64,000 nucleotides of DNA from contig CP185379.1 of the NCBI GenBank assembly GCA_049177215.1, positions 1,860,001 to 1,924,000 of the forward strand. Reading direction: 5' to 3'. Source of the DNA: Pollutiaquabacter aromativorans. Its GTDB lineage: Bacteria > Bacteroidota > Bacteroidia > AKYH767-A > 2013-40CM-41-45. The notes below the pieces were generated by a model, which saw only the letters and a program-made list of their open reading frames with translations, ran no database searches and was not told the DNA's origin. This document shows, piece by piece, positions 53,601 through 64,000 of the stretch (within the stretch, counting starts at the first letter, position 1; every line of letters begins with the position of its first letter). Both the position numbers and the translations under genes were made by a program.

Positions 53601-54008
53601 ATGAAAAACCGGACGATCCTGCTGCTTGCCGGCGCATTATTCATCGCGACCTCTGCCTTTTCACAACAAGGCGGCCCGCGCAACGAGATGACCAAAGAGC
53701 AACGCGCCGAACATTCATCACAACGGATGAAAGCGCAGTTAGGCCTGACCGACGAGCAAACTCAGAAGATCTACGATGTGATGCTGAAACGGGAAGAGCA
53801 GTTGGTCAACAACCGGGATGCCATGCGCCAGCGGCGGGAAGAAATGGACAAACAACTCATCCAGATCCTGACGCCCGAGCAATTCGACAAATATCAGCAA
53901 AACAGGATGGAGCGTCGGGAGAAGATGAAAGACCGTCGCCGTGGCCAGCAGGGTCCACCGGCAAGCAAGATGCAGGAACCGGCTCCAGTTACACCAGAAA
54001 AGAACTAG
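53601..54008 (+). CDS. Spy/CpxP-like periplasmic helical protein
   Basis: The product has 135 residues with a signal peptide ending ATSAFSQQ. The mature chain is highly charged and helical (TKEQRAEHSSQRMKAQLGL, DEQTQKIYDVMLKREEQL, LTPEQFDKYQQNRMERREKM), resembling LTxxQ-motif Spy/CpxP chaperones and the DUF4890 group found in Bacteroidota. The tail is proline-rich. It would act in the periplasm in envelope stress or metal tolerance. A clear terminator follows. Confidence 0.7.
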   Translation: MKNRTILLLAGALFIATSAFSQQGGPRNEMTKEQRAEHSSQRMKAQLGLTDEQTQKIYDVMLKREEQLVNNRDAMRQRREEMDKQLIQILTPEQFDKYQQNRMERREKMKDRRRGQQGPPASKMQEPAPVTPEKN

Positions 54009-54014
54009 TTTCCA

Positions 54015-54042
54015 GCCCCGCTTTAGCGGGGCTTTTTATTTC
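54015..54042 (+). terminator. Rho-independent terminator of the Spy-like gene
   Basis: An 8-bp perfect stem (AGCCCCGC / GCGGGGCT) with loop TTTA is followed by TTTTATTT, starting 7 nt after the stop. Confidence 0.9.
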
Positions 54043-54061
54043 GGGTTGCCAGGCTAGCTGT

Positions 54062-54069
54062 ATCTTCGT
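54062..54069 (+). promoter_or_regulatory. -7-like box (TATCTTCG) for threonine aldolase
   Basis: A variant TAnnTTTG, 16 nt before ATG 54086 and downstream of the preceding terminator. Confidence 0.4.
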
Positions 54070-54085
54070 CATACAAGACCCTCCT

Positions 54086-55123
54086 ATGACGAAAGAACCG
54101 ATCATCGATCTGCGCAGTGACACCGTCACCAAACCGACACCCGGCATGCTGGAGGCCATGTTCTCCGCTGAAGTCGGCGACGATGTATTCGGAGAAGACC
54201 CGACCGTCCGCCGCCTGGAGGAACGATCGGCCAGAATCTTTGGCAAAGAAGCCGCCCTGTTTTGTCCATCGGGTACGATGGCGAACCAGATCGCACTTCG
54301 GCTCCACACCGAATTGCAGGACGAAGTGATCTGCGACAAACTTGCCCACATTTATTACTACGAAGGAGGAGGTCCGGCGGCCAATTCCGGAGTATCGCTT
54401 CGAATGGTCGAGGGTGACCGTGGCCGACTTACGCCTGAATTGGTTCGGCAGAATATCAATGACCCGGACAACTACCATTTGCCGCGTACACGTCTGGTGT
54501 GGCTGGAGAATACCAGCAACAAAGGCGGTGGCAGTTATTACGATGTGAACGGGATGCGCGCGGTCACCGACTTGGCCAGGAGTTACGGTTTAAGCACGCA
54601 TCTTGACGGAGCACGGATCTTCCATGCGCTCACGGAGAGTGGTGATCAGCCACAGGCTGTCGGCGCATGCTTCGACAGCGTCACCTTCTGCTTGTCGAAA
54701 GGACTGGGTGCGCCGATTGGGTCGATGATCGTCGGAAGTCGGGAGCTGATGAACAAAGCGAAACGCATCCGCAAAGTATTCGGAGGCAATATGCGTCAGG
54801 CGGGTTTCCTGGCTGCTGCCGGTTTGTACGCGCTTGACCACCATGTTGATCGCTTGAAGGAGGATCATCAGCGCGCCCGCCGGATCGCGGAAGCATTACA
54901 CGCGGTGCCATATGTGGAGTCACTCCTGCCCGTAGACACGAATCTTCTTGTATTTCGTCTGGTACCGACGCTACCCCTTGAGGTATTCCTGCGCAAGCTG
55001 GAAGAAGCGGGAATCCGTGCCGTGAAATTCGGGGAGCAGACCGTACGGATGGTGACGCATCTAGACATTCAAGACTGGATGATAGAGCGGGTCGTGAAGG
55101 TGTTGGGAAGCATCCGGTCATGA
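54086..55123 (+). CDS. ltaE: Low-specificity L-threonine aldolase (beta-eliminating lyase family)
   Basis: The product is 345 residues, the normal length. It is a PLP enzyme that cleaves threonine/allo-threonine to glycine and acetaldehyde. It starts DLRSDTVTKPTPGMLEAM, the family signature, with FGKEAALFCPSGTMANQIAL binding the cofactor phosphate. The PLP lysine lies in TFCLSKGLGAPIGS. The C-terminal half is the small domain (VGTRRN-type active-site residues not resolved here). It is monocistronic, between its own promoter box and the rRNA terminator. Confidence 0.93.
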   Translation: MTKEPIIDLRSDTVTKPTPGMLEAMFSAEVGDDVFGEDPTVRRLEERSARIFGKEAALFCPSGTMANQIALRLHTELQDEVICDKLAHIYYYEGGGPAANSGVSLRMVEGDRGRLTPELVRQNINDPDNYHLPRTRLVWLENTSNKGGGSYYDVNGMRAVTDLARSYGLSTHLDGARIFHALTESGDQPQAVGACFDSVTFCLSKGLGAPIGSMIVGSRELMNKAKRIRKVFGGNMRQAGFLAAAGLYALDHHVDRLKEDHQRARRIAEALHAVPYVESLLPVDTNLLVFRLVPTLPLEVFLRKLEEAGIRAVKFGEQTVRMVTHLDIQDWMIERVVKVLGSIRS

Positions 55124-55171
55124 AGCGGCAGGACTACCCGGAAGCACGGATCTACAAGGAATTGTAAGGAC

Positions 55172-55205
55172 AAAAAAAAGCCCCGAATCTTTCGAAACGG
55201 GGCTT
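55172..55205 (-). terminator. Terminator of the rRNA operon
   Basis: On the minus strand, AAGCCCCG and CGGGGCTT form an 8-bp stem around TTTCGAAAGATT, followed by at least six T residues. It starts just beyond the 5S gene. The plus-strand reading is weaker but may also help terminate ltaE. Confidence 0.9.
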
Positions 55206-55212
55206 AATAATT

Positions 55213-55323
<111 letters not shown>

Positions 55324-55389
55324 AATGTCTTGGATACATTTATGACATATTGTGAAAGAAAACACATTGAGTTCGATAGAAATTGGCTG

Positions 55390-58264
<2,875 letters not shown>

Positions 58265-58305
58265 TCAATGTAGACAATTTCAATCTTACTCGTTGTGTTT
58301 TCTTT

Positions 58306-58322
58306 CAATATGTCAAAGAACG
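58306..58322 (-). promoter_or_regulatory. boxA-like antitermination signal before 23S
   Basis: The minus strand reads CGTTCTTTGACATATTG about 42 nt before the 23S 5' end. The same CGTTCTTTG core occurs before 16S (60664-60681) and at 60901-60910, which matches the position and repetition of rRNA boxA elements. Confidence 0.65.
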
Positions 58323-58324
58323 CT

Positions 58325-58344
58325 GTTCCTGTGGAAGCAGGAAC
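58325..58344 (-). other. Hairpin between boxA and the tRNA-like units
   Basis: GTTCCTG and CAGGAAC form a 7-bp perfect stem around a 6-nt loop. It is a likely processing or antitermination (boxB-like) structure of the pre-rRNA. Confidence 0.55.
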
Positions 58345-58348
58345 TTGC

Positions 58349-58419
58349 GACAGAATACCGGAATCGAACCGGCGACCTTCCCGATAGACAGGGACGCTCT
58401 ACCATTGAGCTAATTCATC
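58349..58419 (-). pseudogene. Degenerate tRNA-like unit A (formal anticodon CUA)
   Basis: This 71-nt tRNA-like unit on the minus strand has an intact T-arm (GCCGG TTCGATT CCGGT) and D-arm (GCTC AATGGTA GAGC). The acceptor pairs only 4-5 of 7 bases, and the anticodon arm (TCCCT GTCTATC GGGAA) has a C-A mismatch and a G-T pair. Read formally, positions 34-36 are CTA, which would decode UAG. Weak stems make it more likely to be a decayed tRNA than a suppressor. It has no encoded CCA. Confidence 0.6.
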
Positions 58420-58431
58420 TTATTTCAATTT

Positions 58432-58453
58432 CATTACCGCCGTTGCGGCAATG
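58432..58453 (-). other. CGTT-loop hairpin 1 in the rRNA spacer
   Basis: The plus strand reads CATTACCGC-CGTT-GCGGCAATG: four GC pairs, one A-C mismatch, then four more pairs. In the transcript the loop is AACG. The same loop recurs at 58478-58495, 58585-58598, 58690-58703 and 60696-60711. Confidence 0.55.
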
Positions 58454-58477
58454 CATTCGTATTGGCATTAAACTGTT

Positions 58478-58495
58478 GCCGGACCGTTGTCCGGC
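58478..58495 (-). other. CGTT-loop hairpin 2 in the rRNA spacer
   Basis: GCCGGAC-CGTT-GTCCGGC on the plus strand, a perfect 7-bp stem, extendable by one A-T pair. It lies just upstream (in genome order) of the 105-bp tandem repeat. Confidence 0.65.
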
Positions 58496-58500
58496 ACTGG

Positions 58501-58568
58501 TGGAGAATATCGGAGTCGAACCGATGACCCTCCCGGTTTCAACCGGGATGTTCTATCCGGCATTCTCT
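58501..58568 (-). pseudogene. Degenerate tRNA-like unit B
   Basis: This 68-nt unit on the minus strand has a T-arm (ATCGG TTCGACT CCGAT) and acceptor 3' side (ATTCTCC A) identical to the functional tRNA-Ala nearby. Six of seven acceptor pairs form, but much of the D-arm is missing (only GGATAGAAC remains), and the anticodon loop has 6 nt (TTGAAA in a CCCGG/CCGGG stem). It is unlikely to be charged or used in translation. Confidence 0.65.
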
Positions 58569-58584
58569 TTATTTCAATATAAGC

Positions 58585-58598
58585 TGAACCGTTGTTCA
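58585..58598 (-). other. CGTT-loop hairpin 3
   Basis: TGAAC-CGTT-GTTCA on the plus strand, a 5-bp stem, located between units B and C. Confidence 0.5.
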
Positions 58599-58605
58599 AC
58601 TTTAG

Positions 58606-58673
58606 TGGAGAATATCGGAGTCGAACCGATGACCCTCCCGGTTTCAACCGGGATGCTCTATCCGGCATTCTCT
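58606..58673 (-). pseudogene. Degenerate tRNA-like unit C
   Basis: The second copy of unit B, with GAGC instead of GAAC in the residual D-arm. This is closer to a real D-stem (GGATAGAGCA), so C is probably nearer the ancestral form. The D-arm is still shortened by about 5 nt and the anticodon loop has 6 nt. Confidence 0.65.
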
Positions 58674-58689
58674 TTATTTCAATATAAGC

Positions 58690-58703
58690 TGAACCGTTGT
58701 TCA
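58690..58703 (-). other. CGTT-loop hairpin 4
   Basis: An exact copy of hairpin 3, offset by 105 bp. It lies between unit C and tRNA-Ala. Confidence 0.5.
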
Positions 58704-58710
58704 ACTTTAG

Positions 58711-58783
58711 TGGAGAATATCGGAGTCGAACCGACGACCCCCTGCTTGCAAAGCAGGTGCTCTCCCAGCTGAGCTAATCCCCC
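58711..58783 (-). tRNA. tRNA-Ala (anticodon TGC)
   Basis: 73 nt with a complete cloverleaf: acceptor GGGGGAT/ATTCTCC with two G-T pairs, D-stem GCTC/GAGC, anticodon arm CCTGC TTTGCAA GCAGG, T-arm TCGG TTCGACT CCGA. CCA is not encoded. Its position in the 16S-23S spacer is the standard one. Confidence 0.95.
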
Positions 58784-58852
58784 ATTCGAGTCCGAAGTTC
58801 GCCGTTCGCTTCTCCTGATTGCCAGGCCTGAAGAACCGCAAACCAAGTTTCG

Positions 58853-58926
58853 TAGTCCCGAGCAGATTTGAACTGCTGACCCCTACATTATCAGTGTAGT
58901 GCTCTAACCAACTGAGCTACGGGACT
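58853..58926 (-). tRNA. tRNA-Ile (anticodon GAT)
   Basis: 74 nt with acceptor AGTCCCG/CGGGACT, anticodon loop CTGATAA, and a T-arm containing GTTCAAAT. CCA is not encoded. It is the first tRNA after 16S, as usual. Confidence 0.96.
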
Positions 58927-59054
58927 AAGTTCCCGGTGACGAGAGTCTTTTCTCAGATGGTGGGACCACCTCTCGCTCGTTTGGGCTTCAATAAGATTGA
59001 GAAATGATAGGAAACAACAGGCATACCGTAGAACGGTACATTACGAATCACTCC

Positions 59055-60580
<1,526 letters not shown>

Positions 60581-60663
60581 AAAGTTGATTTGACTTTTGG
60601 GATTCGCAATAGCTATTTACTCTCAATATGAATTGAGGGCAATAGAGCCTGTTGTTTCCTTAT

Positions 60664-60681
60664 CAATTTCTCAAAGAACGT
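60664..60681 (-). promoter_or_regulatory. boxA-like antitermination signal before 16S
   Basis: The minus strand reads CGTTCTTTGAGAAATTGA in the 16S leader. It shares the CGTTCTTTG core with the copy before 23S (58306-58322). Confidence 0.65.
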
Positions 60682-60695
60682 TCGCGTATGTCGAA

Positions 60696-60711
60696 ATCTG
60701 CCGTTGCAGAT
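60696..60711 (-). other. CGTT-loop hairpin 5 in the 16S leader
   Basis: ATCTGC-CGTT-GCAGAT on the plus strand, a perfect 6-bp stem with the same loop as the four spacer hairpins. It lies about 20 nt downstream of promoter P2's expected start. Confidence 0.65.
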
Positions 60712-60735
60712 CGTCGCGTTTCTTGATTGGGGCTG

Positions 60736-60765
60736 CAAAAGTACAAAGACTCTTGTACAAAACAA
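60736..60765 (-). promoter_or_regulatory. rRNA promoter P2 (TTG - N19 - TACTTTTG)
   Basis: On the minus strand, TACTTTTG (60736-60743) matches TAnnTTTG, with TTG (60763-60765) 19 nt upstream, an ideal spacing. The spacer contains the inverted repeat GTACAA-agactc-TTGTAC (60741-60758). An AT-rich tract upstream resembles an UP element. Confidence 0.85.
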
Positions 60766-60900
60766 CCTTTTTGCAAGATTTTTTTTGAAAATCGCTTAAT
60801 CTTTTGAAAACCAGCTAAAAAAAGTTGATTTCTCAACTCTTTTAATCTAAAAGCCACTTTTCAGCAGATTTTGCCACTTCCCAGGGTGGCGCGATATCAA

Positions 60901-60910
60901 CAAAGAACGA
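60901..60910 (-). promoter_or_regulatory. boxA-like core between P1 and P2
   Basis: The minus strand reads TCGTTCTTTG, the same core as the two boxA copies nearer 16S and 23S. It lies about 20 nt after the P1 -7 box. Confidence 0.5.
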
Positions 60911-60925
60911 TTGTGAATGGGAGGA

Positions 60926-60956
60926 CAAAAGTACTCTGAGTTTTTGAATTAGCAAA
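60926..60956 (-). promoter_or_regulatory. rRNA promoter P1 (TTTG - N19 - TACTTTTG)
   Basis: On the minus strand, TACTTTTG (60926-60933) and TTTG (60953-60956) are separated by exactly 19 nt. It is the best -33/-7 match in the window and shares its -7 box with P2. Confidence 0.88.
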
Positions 60957-61033
60957 CAAGGGAGCGAAAATAATTATGAACAAGGGGGGGGCGAGGAATG
61001 GAGCGGAAAACGGGGATGGGAGATTGGGAATTT

Positions 61034-61087
61034 GTAACTGGTAACTGGTAATTAGTAACTGGTTATTGGTGATTGGTTATGGTTATT
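61034..61087. repeat. Degenerate heptanucleotide repeat, (GTAACTG)n type
   Basis: About seven units of 7 nt: GTAACTG, GTAACTG, GTAATTA, GTAACTG, GTTATTG and variants. It is in the gap between the rRNA promoters and the SDR gene, which holds no gene. Such heptad repeats are typical of low-information intergenic DNA. Confidence 0.75.
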
Positions 61088-61110
61088 CGGGATTAGGATT
61101 ATTGTCCGGA

Positions 61111-61158
61111 TACTGCCTACTGCCTACTGCCCACTGCCAACCGCTTACCGCCTACCGG
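61111..61158. repeat. Degenerate heptanucleotide repeat, (TACTGCC)n type
   Basis: About six units of 7 nt: TACTGCC, TACTGCC, TACTGCC, CACTGCC, AACCGCT, TACCGCC. Its reverse complement (GGCAGTA) has the same GG-start register as the first repeat. It lies 20 nt beyond the SDR gene's stop. Confidence 0.75.
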
Positions 61159-61176
61159 GCACAACGGTCTTCCGCC

Positions 61177-61911
61177 TCATGGGGTGGATGCCGATACCGG
61201 GATTGTTTTTCCGTTGAATAAGTGCATCCCCTCCAGCGCGAAACGGGCTACATATTCCCCCATTCGCTCAGGAGTAGTCGAAGCGTCTATCCCGGGAAAA
61301 GCCGCGGAAAACATTTCCGTCTGCACCGAGCCTAACGCCAATGCATTTACATGCACACCTCTTGGCTTCAACTCCTCCGCCAAACATTCCGTCACACCGA
61401 TGATAGCAGCCTTACTCGAACTGTATGCGGAGAGTCCCGCAAACTTGGCACTTCCCTGCACGCCTCCCATCGACGAGATGTTTACGATATGACCAGGGGC
61501 TTCTCCTCTCGCTAAAGCTTCCCTGCTACGGATCAAGCCGGGCAACAATACCCGACTCATGGAAACGGTTCCGAAAACATTGGTCGCGTAGACTTCTTCC
61601 CAGTCTTCGGCCCGCAATTCTCCGAACGGTTTGTTGATCAATCGACCCGCATTGTTGATCAACGCATCGATCCTGGCGGAACGCGAGCGTATTTCCCTAC
61701 CAATGGCTTCCACTTCCTGCTGTTTTGAAATATCCGCCGGCAGCAGGTGCACGCGCGCCCGAACACCGCGCTTTTCGGCTTCGGCTTCCAACAGTCCCAG
61801 CCTGGTGCGATTCCTGGAAATCACCATGACGGTGTGACCCTGTCCGGCGCTCCACAAAGTTGCTTCAAATCCGATACCGGACGATCCGCCCGTAATGACC
61901 AGTGTTGCCAT
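61177..61911 (-). CDS. Short-chain dehydrogenase/reductase (SDR)
   Basis: The product has 244 residues. The NAD(P) motif is TGGSSGIGFEATLWSA; NNAG is present (ALINNAGRLINKP); the catalytic Ser and Tyr-xxx-Lys are in HIVNISSMGGVQG and YSSSKAAIIGVTECLAEEL. Length and motif order fit the classical SDR family. The substrate is unknown. It is the only gene between the rRNA operon and the beta-barrel gene, and it is followed on its 3' side by heptad repeats. Confidence 0.92.
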   Translation of the reverse strand: MATLVITGGSSGIGFEATLWSAGQGHTVMVISRNRTRLGLLEAEAEKRGVRARVHLLPADISKQQEVEAIGREIRSRSARIDALINNAGRLINKPFGELRAEDWEEVYATNVFGTVSMSRVLLPGLIRSREALARGEAPGHIVNISSMGGVQGSAKFAGLSAYSSSKAAIIGVTECLAEELKPRGVHVNALALGSVQTEMFSAAFPGIDASTTPERMGEYVARFALEGMHLFNGKTIPVSASTP

Positions 61912-61969
61912 AGTTGTTGCTGAATCTGTAACCTTTCGAACCAGCTAGGTGCTTTCACGAAAGTTGGCG

Positions 61970-61977
61970 TAATTTAG
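61970..61977 (+). promoter_or_regulatory. -7-like box (TAATTTAG), 4 nt before a start codon
   Basis: A one-base variant of TAnnTTTG ending 4 nt before ATG 61982, implying a leaderless mRNA. Confidence 0.4.
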
Positions 61978-61981
61978 CAAG

Positions 61982-62536
61982 ATGATCCGTAGGGTCCTGC
62001 TTCTCCTCTCCTGCTGCCTCTGCGCCAGCTTCCTTTCCGCACAATCACCCATGCTACAACCACCGGCCCCCTCGGAAGGTGATCGCTTCATAGACCGGGT
62101 ATTCTTCGGCGGAAATTTTGGACTTCAGTTCGGCACACAAACGATCATCGAAATAGCCCCGATCGTCGGTTACCGGCTGACCGACCGTCTCGCCGCCGGC
62201 GTAGGCGGGAAGTATATCTATTACCGCTACCGTTCAGCCCCATTCGAGTATTCCACCAACATGTACGGCGGAAGCGTATTTTCCCGCTACAACATTCTGG
62301 AAAACCTGTTCGCCTATACCGAATACGAGATCCTCAATCTCGATGCACCGGATCCCTTGAATCCCTACCGACTTCGCAGAACCAATGTCACCTCCGTCTT
62401 CGTCGGCGGCGGTTATCGTCAGATGCTGGGAAACAACTCTTCCCTCAACCTGATGCTGCTGTACAACCTCAACGAATCAACCAATTCGCCCTATCAAAAT
62501 CCGATCATCCGGATCGGTTTCGGCTTCGGGATTTGA
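61982..62536 (+). CDS. Small outer-membrane beta-barrel protein
   Basis: The product has 184 residues with a signal peptide ending ASFLSAQ. The mature chain is Gly/aromatic-rich with alternating strands (GGNFGLQFGTQTIIEIAPIV, GGKYIYYRYRSAP, VFVGGGYRQMLG) and ends in RIGFGFGI. It is probably an eight-stranded outer-membrane barrel. The function is unknown. It is convergent with the GT-C glycosyltransferase gene. Confidence 0.7.
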   Translation: MIRRVLLLLSCCLCASFLSAQSPMLQPPAPSEGDRFIDRVFFGGNFGLQFGTQTIIEIAPIVGYRLTDRLAAGVGGKYIYYRYRSAPFEYSTNMYGGSVFSRYNILENLFAYTEYEILNLDAPDPLNPYRLRRTNVTSVFVGGGYRQMLGNNSSLNLMLLYNLNESTNSPYQNPIIRIGFGFGI

Positions 62537-62551
62537 ATCCCCTTTCCCTCC

Positions 62552-63976
62552 TCAGTACTTTTCTTCCCGGAGATAGGCTTGTGCACCAAAAAGATTCAGA
62601 TCGACGTTGCGCATGATCTGGTTGTAATAATCCTGCTTCGGCAAATAATACACCGAGTAGTTTTTACCAATGTAATACAACAGCATGGGTTCGTCGAGGT
62701 AAGACGCAAAAACCAGATTACCGGAAGTCGTATCTCCTTCCTGTACGACCAACTGATTGTACCAACGACCGCTGACCAAGACCGCAGGCCGGCTGATGCT
62801 ATCCACCGAGTTCAGGATCTCACGGGTGAAGTTCATACCCTCCTGACGACGCGATTTGTAGGCAACTACAGGTCCTCGCAAAGCATCCAACACCAGCGTC
62901 TCACCCCCGGCCCGAAAACGGAAACTGACCGACGATGGCTTTGCCGCATCCAGTCGATCGACCGGGCCAAGCGAACCTACGAAGGGCGACAGGATCAGCA
63001 GGTAACAACACAACTTGAAAGCTGGTTCATAAAGATACTTCCCGAGGATCAGAATGACGAACGGCACAACCGGCGCCAGGTATCCTGACTCCATCGGCAA
63101 GCGCAAAAAGGCGATGACATAGAGGTCGATCGCGATCAGCCAGGCGATCACATAGCGTTCATTGACAGAGCGGGGAAACAAGTAGCGCTTGGACGTGATC
63201 CTGTTCGGGAGGAACAACATGACCACGCCAAGAAAAATGGCGAATAGTCCCACCACGCCCCACACTTCAAACGTGAACTTGTAGAGGATCTTCGCGATCG
63301 AGGGATAGGGTACGGGATAATACGTGAGGAAATCCCATCCGTATCGCTGGATGACGGGAGCAAAACACAGCAAACCGACTATCAATGCCGGCACTGCATA
63401 CAACAGGATGCGTCGAAGATTGACGAACAGACCACCATTGCCAATCAGGATAATGATATAGGGCAGCAGCATAGCACCTGAGGTGACACGCGTGCCAATG
63501 GCCAATCCGGTGAGAATACCGGCCACTACTGGTTTTTCCGAAACGACGAAATAAAAAGATGCCAGCAGAAAACCCAACGCGATGGTGTAATCGATGGTTG
63601 TCGTACTGTGTATGTAAATTACCGGTACAGCCGCTAAGGCTGCAGCCGCCAGCAAAGGGTGACGAAACCGAAGAACTTTAAGCGAAAGAGCGAAAAAGAG
63701 TATGCCCGCCGCACTGACCATCGCCACCAACAAGTTCAGCGCAGTCGCACCACCGTTGATCAGCAGAGCGCTCAGCAGTTCCTGCACCGGATAACCCGGA
63801 AGCCGGGACGCTTCGTAGCTACCCGTATCGTGGATGTTCCTTGCCGTCAACGCGACAGCCCATGAATCCCCGTCAAGGCCATAACCATCGGAGATAAATG
63901 GCAGGCGACTTAGCAGAACGGCCAGGAAGAACAAGAAGTACTTCAGGCGGTCGTTGGAAAATTGAGCGGTCTCCAA
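62552..63976 (-). CDS. GT-C fold membrane glycosyltransferase-like protein
   Basis: The product has 474 residues with about ten membrane helices. The first loop carries an acidic motif (DGYGLDGDSWAVALTARNI) and RLPGYPVQELL, as in PMT/ArnT/GT39-type glycosyltransferases that use polyprenyl-phosphate sugars. The soluble C-terminal region from about residue 340 is periplasmic. No ATG is available near the N-terminus; TTG 63976 sits 7 nt after a TAAATTTG box, so translation probably starts there. The donor and acceptor are unknown. Confidence 0.75.
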   Translation of the reverse strand: METAQFSNDRLKYFLFFLAVLLSRLPFISDGYGLDGDSWAVALTARNIHDTGSYEASRLPGYPVQELLSALLINGGATALNLLVAMVSAAGILFFALSLKVLRFRHPLLAAAALAAVPVIYIHSTTTIDYTIALGFLLASFYFVVSEKPVVAGILTGLAIGTRVTSGAMLLPYIIILIGNGGLFVNLRRILLYAVPALIVGLLCFAPVIQRYGWDFLTYYPVPYPSIAKILYKFTFEVWGVVGLFAIFLGVVMLFLPNRITSKRYLFPRSVNERYVIAWLIAIDLYVIAFLRLPMESGYLAPVVPFVILILGKYLYEPAFKLCCYLLILSPFVGSLGPVDRLDAAKPSSVSFRFRAGGETLVLDALRGPVVAYKSRRQEGMNFTREILNSVDSISRPAVLVSGRWYNQLVVQEGDTTSGNLVFASYLDEPMLLYYIGKNYSVYYLPKQDYYNQIMRNVDLNLFGAQAYLREEKY

Positions 63977-63983
63977 GGCAGGG

Positions 63984-63991
63984 CAAATTTA
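63984..63991 (-). promoter_or_regulatory. -7 promoter box (TAAATTTG), 7 nt before a TTG start
   Basis: A perfect TAnnTTTG on the minus strand, 7 nt before TTG 63976. The window ends 9 bases further, so the -33 element cannot be examined. Confidence 0.5.
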
Positions 63992-64000
63992 TACCGACTC

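Larger units (their letters stand above)
58501..58740 (-). repeat. Tandem duplication, period 105 bp, about 2.3 copies
   Basis: Units 58501-58605 and 58606-58710 differ at one base (58551 versus 58656). A third partial copy (58711-58740) is the 3' half of the functional tRNA-Ala gene, differing at one base. Each full unit holds one degenerate tRNA-like sequence plus a CGTT-loop hairpin (58585-58598 and 58690-58703). Confidence 0.9.

Noticed and set aside
58501..58740. CRISPR-like repeat pattern
   Set aside because: There are only 2.3 copies with a 105-bp period, each containing a tRNA-like sequence. There are no variable spacers and no cas genes in the window.
61034..61158. Possible CRISPR array or mobile-element ends
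   Set aside because: The 7-nt units are too short and degenerate for CRISPR, and no transposase or terminal inverted repeats were found.

Overview
The window is a chromosomal segment of a Bacteroidota bacterium. Direct signs are repeated -7 promoter boxes of the Bacteroidota type (TAnnTTTG), secreted proteins ending in type IX secretion (T9SS) sorting domains or a CHU_C gliding-associated domain, an Omp28 lipoprotein, a Skp/OmpH-like chaperone, a fused alpha/beta 2-oxo acid dehydrogenase E1, and a 16S-Ile-Ala-23S-5S rRNA operon. The sequence is moderately GC-rich and looks environmental. I cannot fix the family or genus from the sequence alone. Gene density is high, strands alternate often, and I see no phage, IS element, CRISPR array or plasmid function.

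Layout. 1-3290: fused B12-dependent acyl-CoA mutase (IcmF), cut by the left edge. 3497-6563: secreted di-haem cytochrome c peroxidase and a large acetyltransferase-like protein. 6552-15376 (minus): HEAT-like protein, HExxH aminopeptidase, valS, isoprenylcysteine-methyltransferase-like membrane protein, L,D-transpeptidase lipoprotein, beta-barrel protein and RsmF-type rRNA methyltransferase. 15432-19344: small GNAT, dicarboxylate/amino-acid symporter, CarboxypepD_reg-like protein, EF-P with its terminator, TonB C-terminal-domain protein. 19394-26129: T9SS pectate-lyase-like beta-helix protein, fatty acid hydroxylase, 1425-residue CHU_C adhesin. 26248-30947 (minus): hutH, hisS, ettA. 31213-36320: subtilisin-like T9SS protease, UbiA-type prenyltransferase, TMTC-like membrane TPR protein. 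36332-40675: 1447-residue reprolysin-like metalloprotease with a dockerin-like C-terminus.

40784-44285 (minus) is the most system-like locus: a small Cys/His-rich protein, an MbnP-family copper-binding lipoprotein, an MbnH/MauG-family di-haem peroxidase and an outer-membrane protein whose mature N-terminus is Cys- and His-rich. By analogy with characterised MbnP/MbnH pairs, the peroxidase would oxidise a tryptophan of MbnP to kynurenine to build a copper site. The two flanking proteins suggest a wider copper-handling unit.

44427-55123: E1 fusion enzyme, murQ, conserved hypothetical, RlpA-like protein, NUDIX hydrolase, geranylgeranyl-reductase-family flavoprotein, MORN-like protein, Skp-like chaperone, Omp28 lipoprotein, O-methyltransferase, Spy-like periplasmic protein and threonine aldolase. 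55172-60956 (minus) is a complete rRNA operon with two tandem promoters, boxA-like signals, tRNA-Ile(GAT) and tRNA-Ala(TGC). Its spacer also holds three degenerate tRNA-like units, two of them in an exact-period 105-bp tandem duplication, plus a recurring hairpin with a CGTT loop. 61177-63976: short-chain dehydrogenase, small beta-barrel protein and GT-C membrane glycosyltransferase.

Several genes appear to have a -7 box only 4-8 nt before the start codon, suggesting leaderless or nearly leaderless mRNAs. I used this to choose starts, including GTG and TTG starts. All family assignments come from motifs read by eye; no database search was run.
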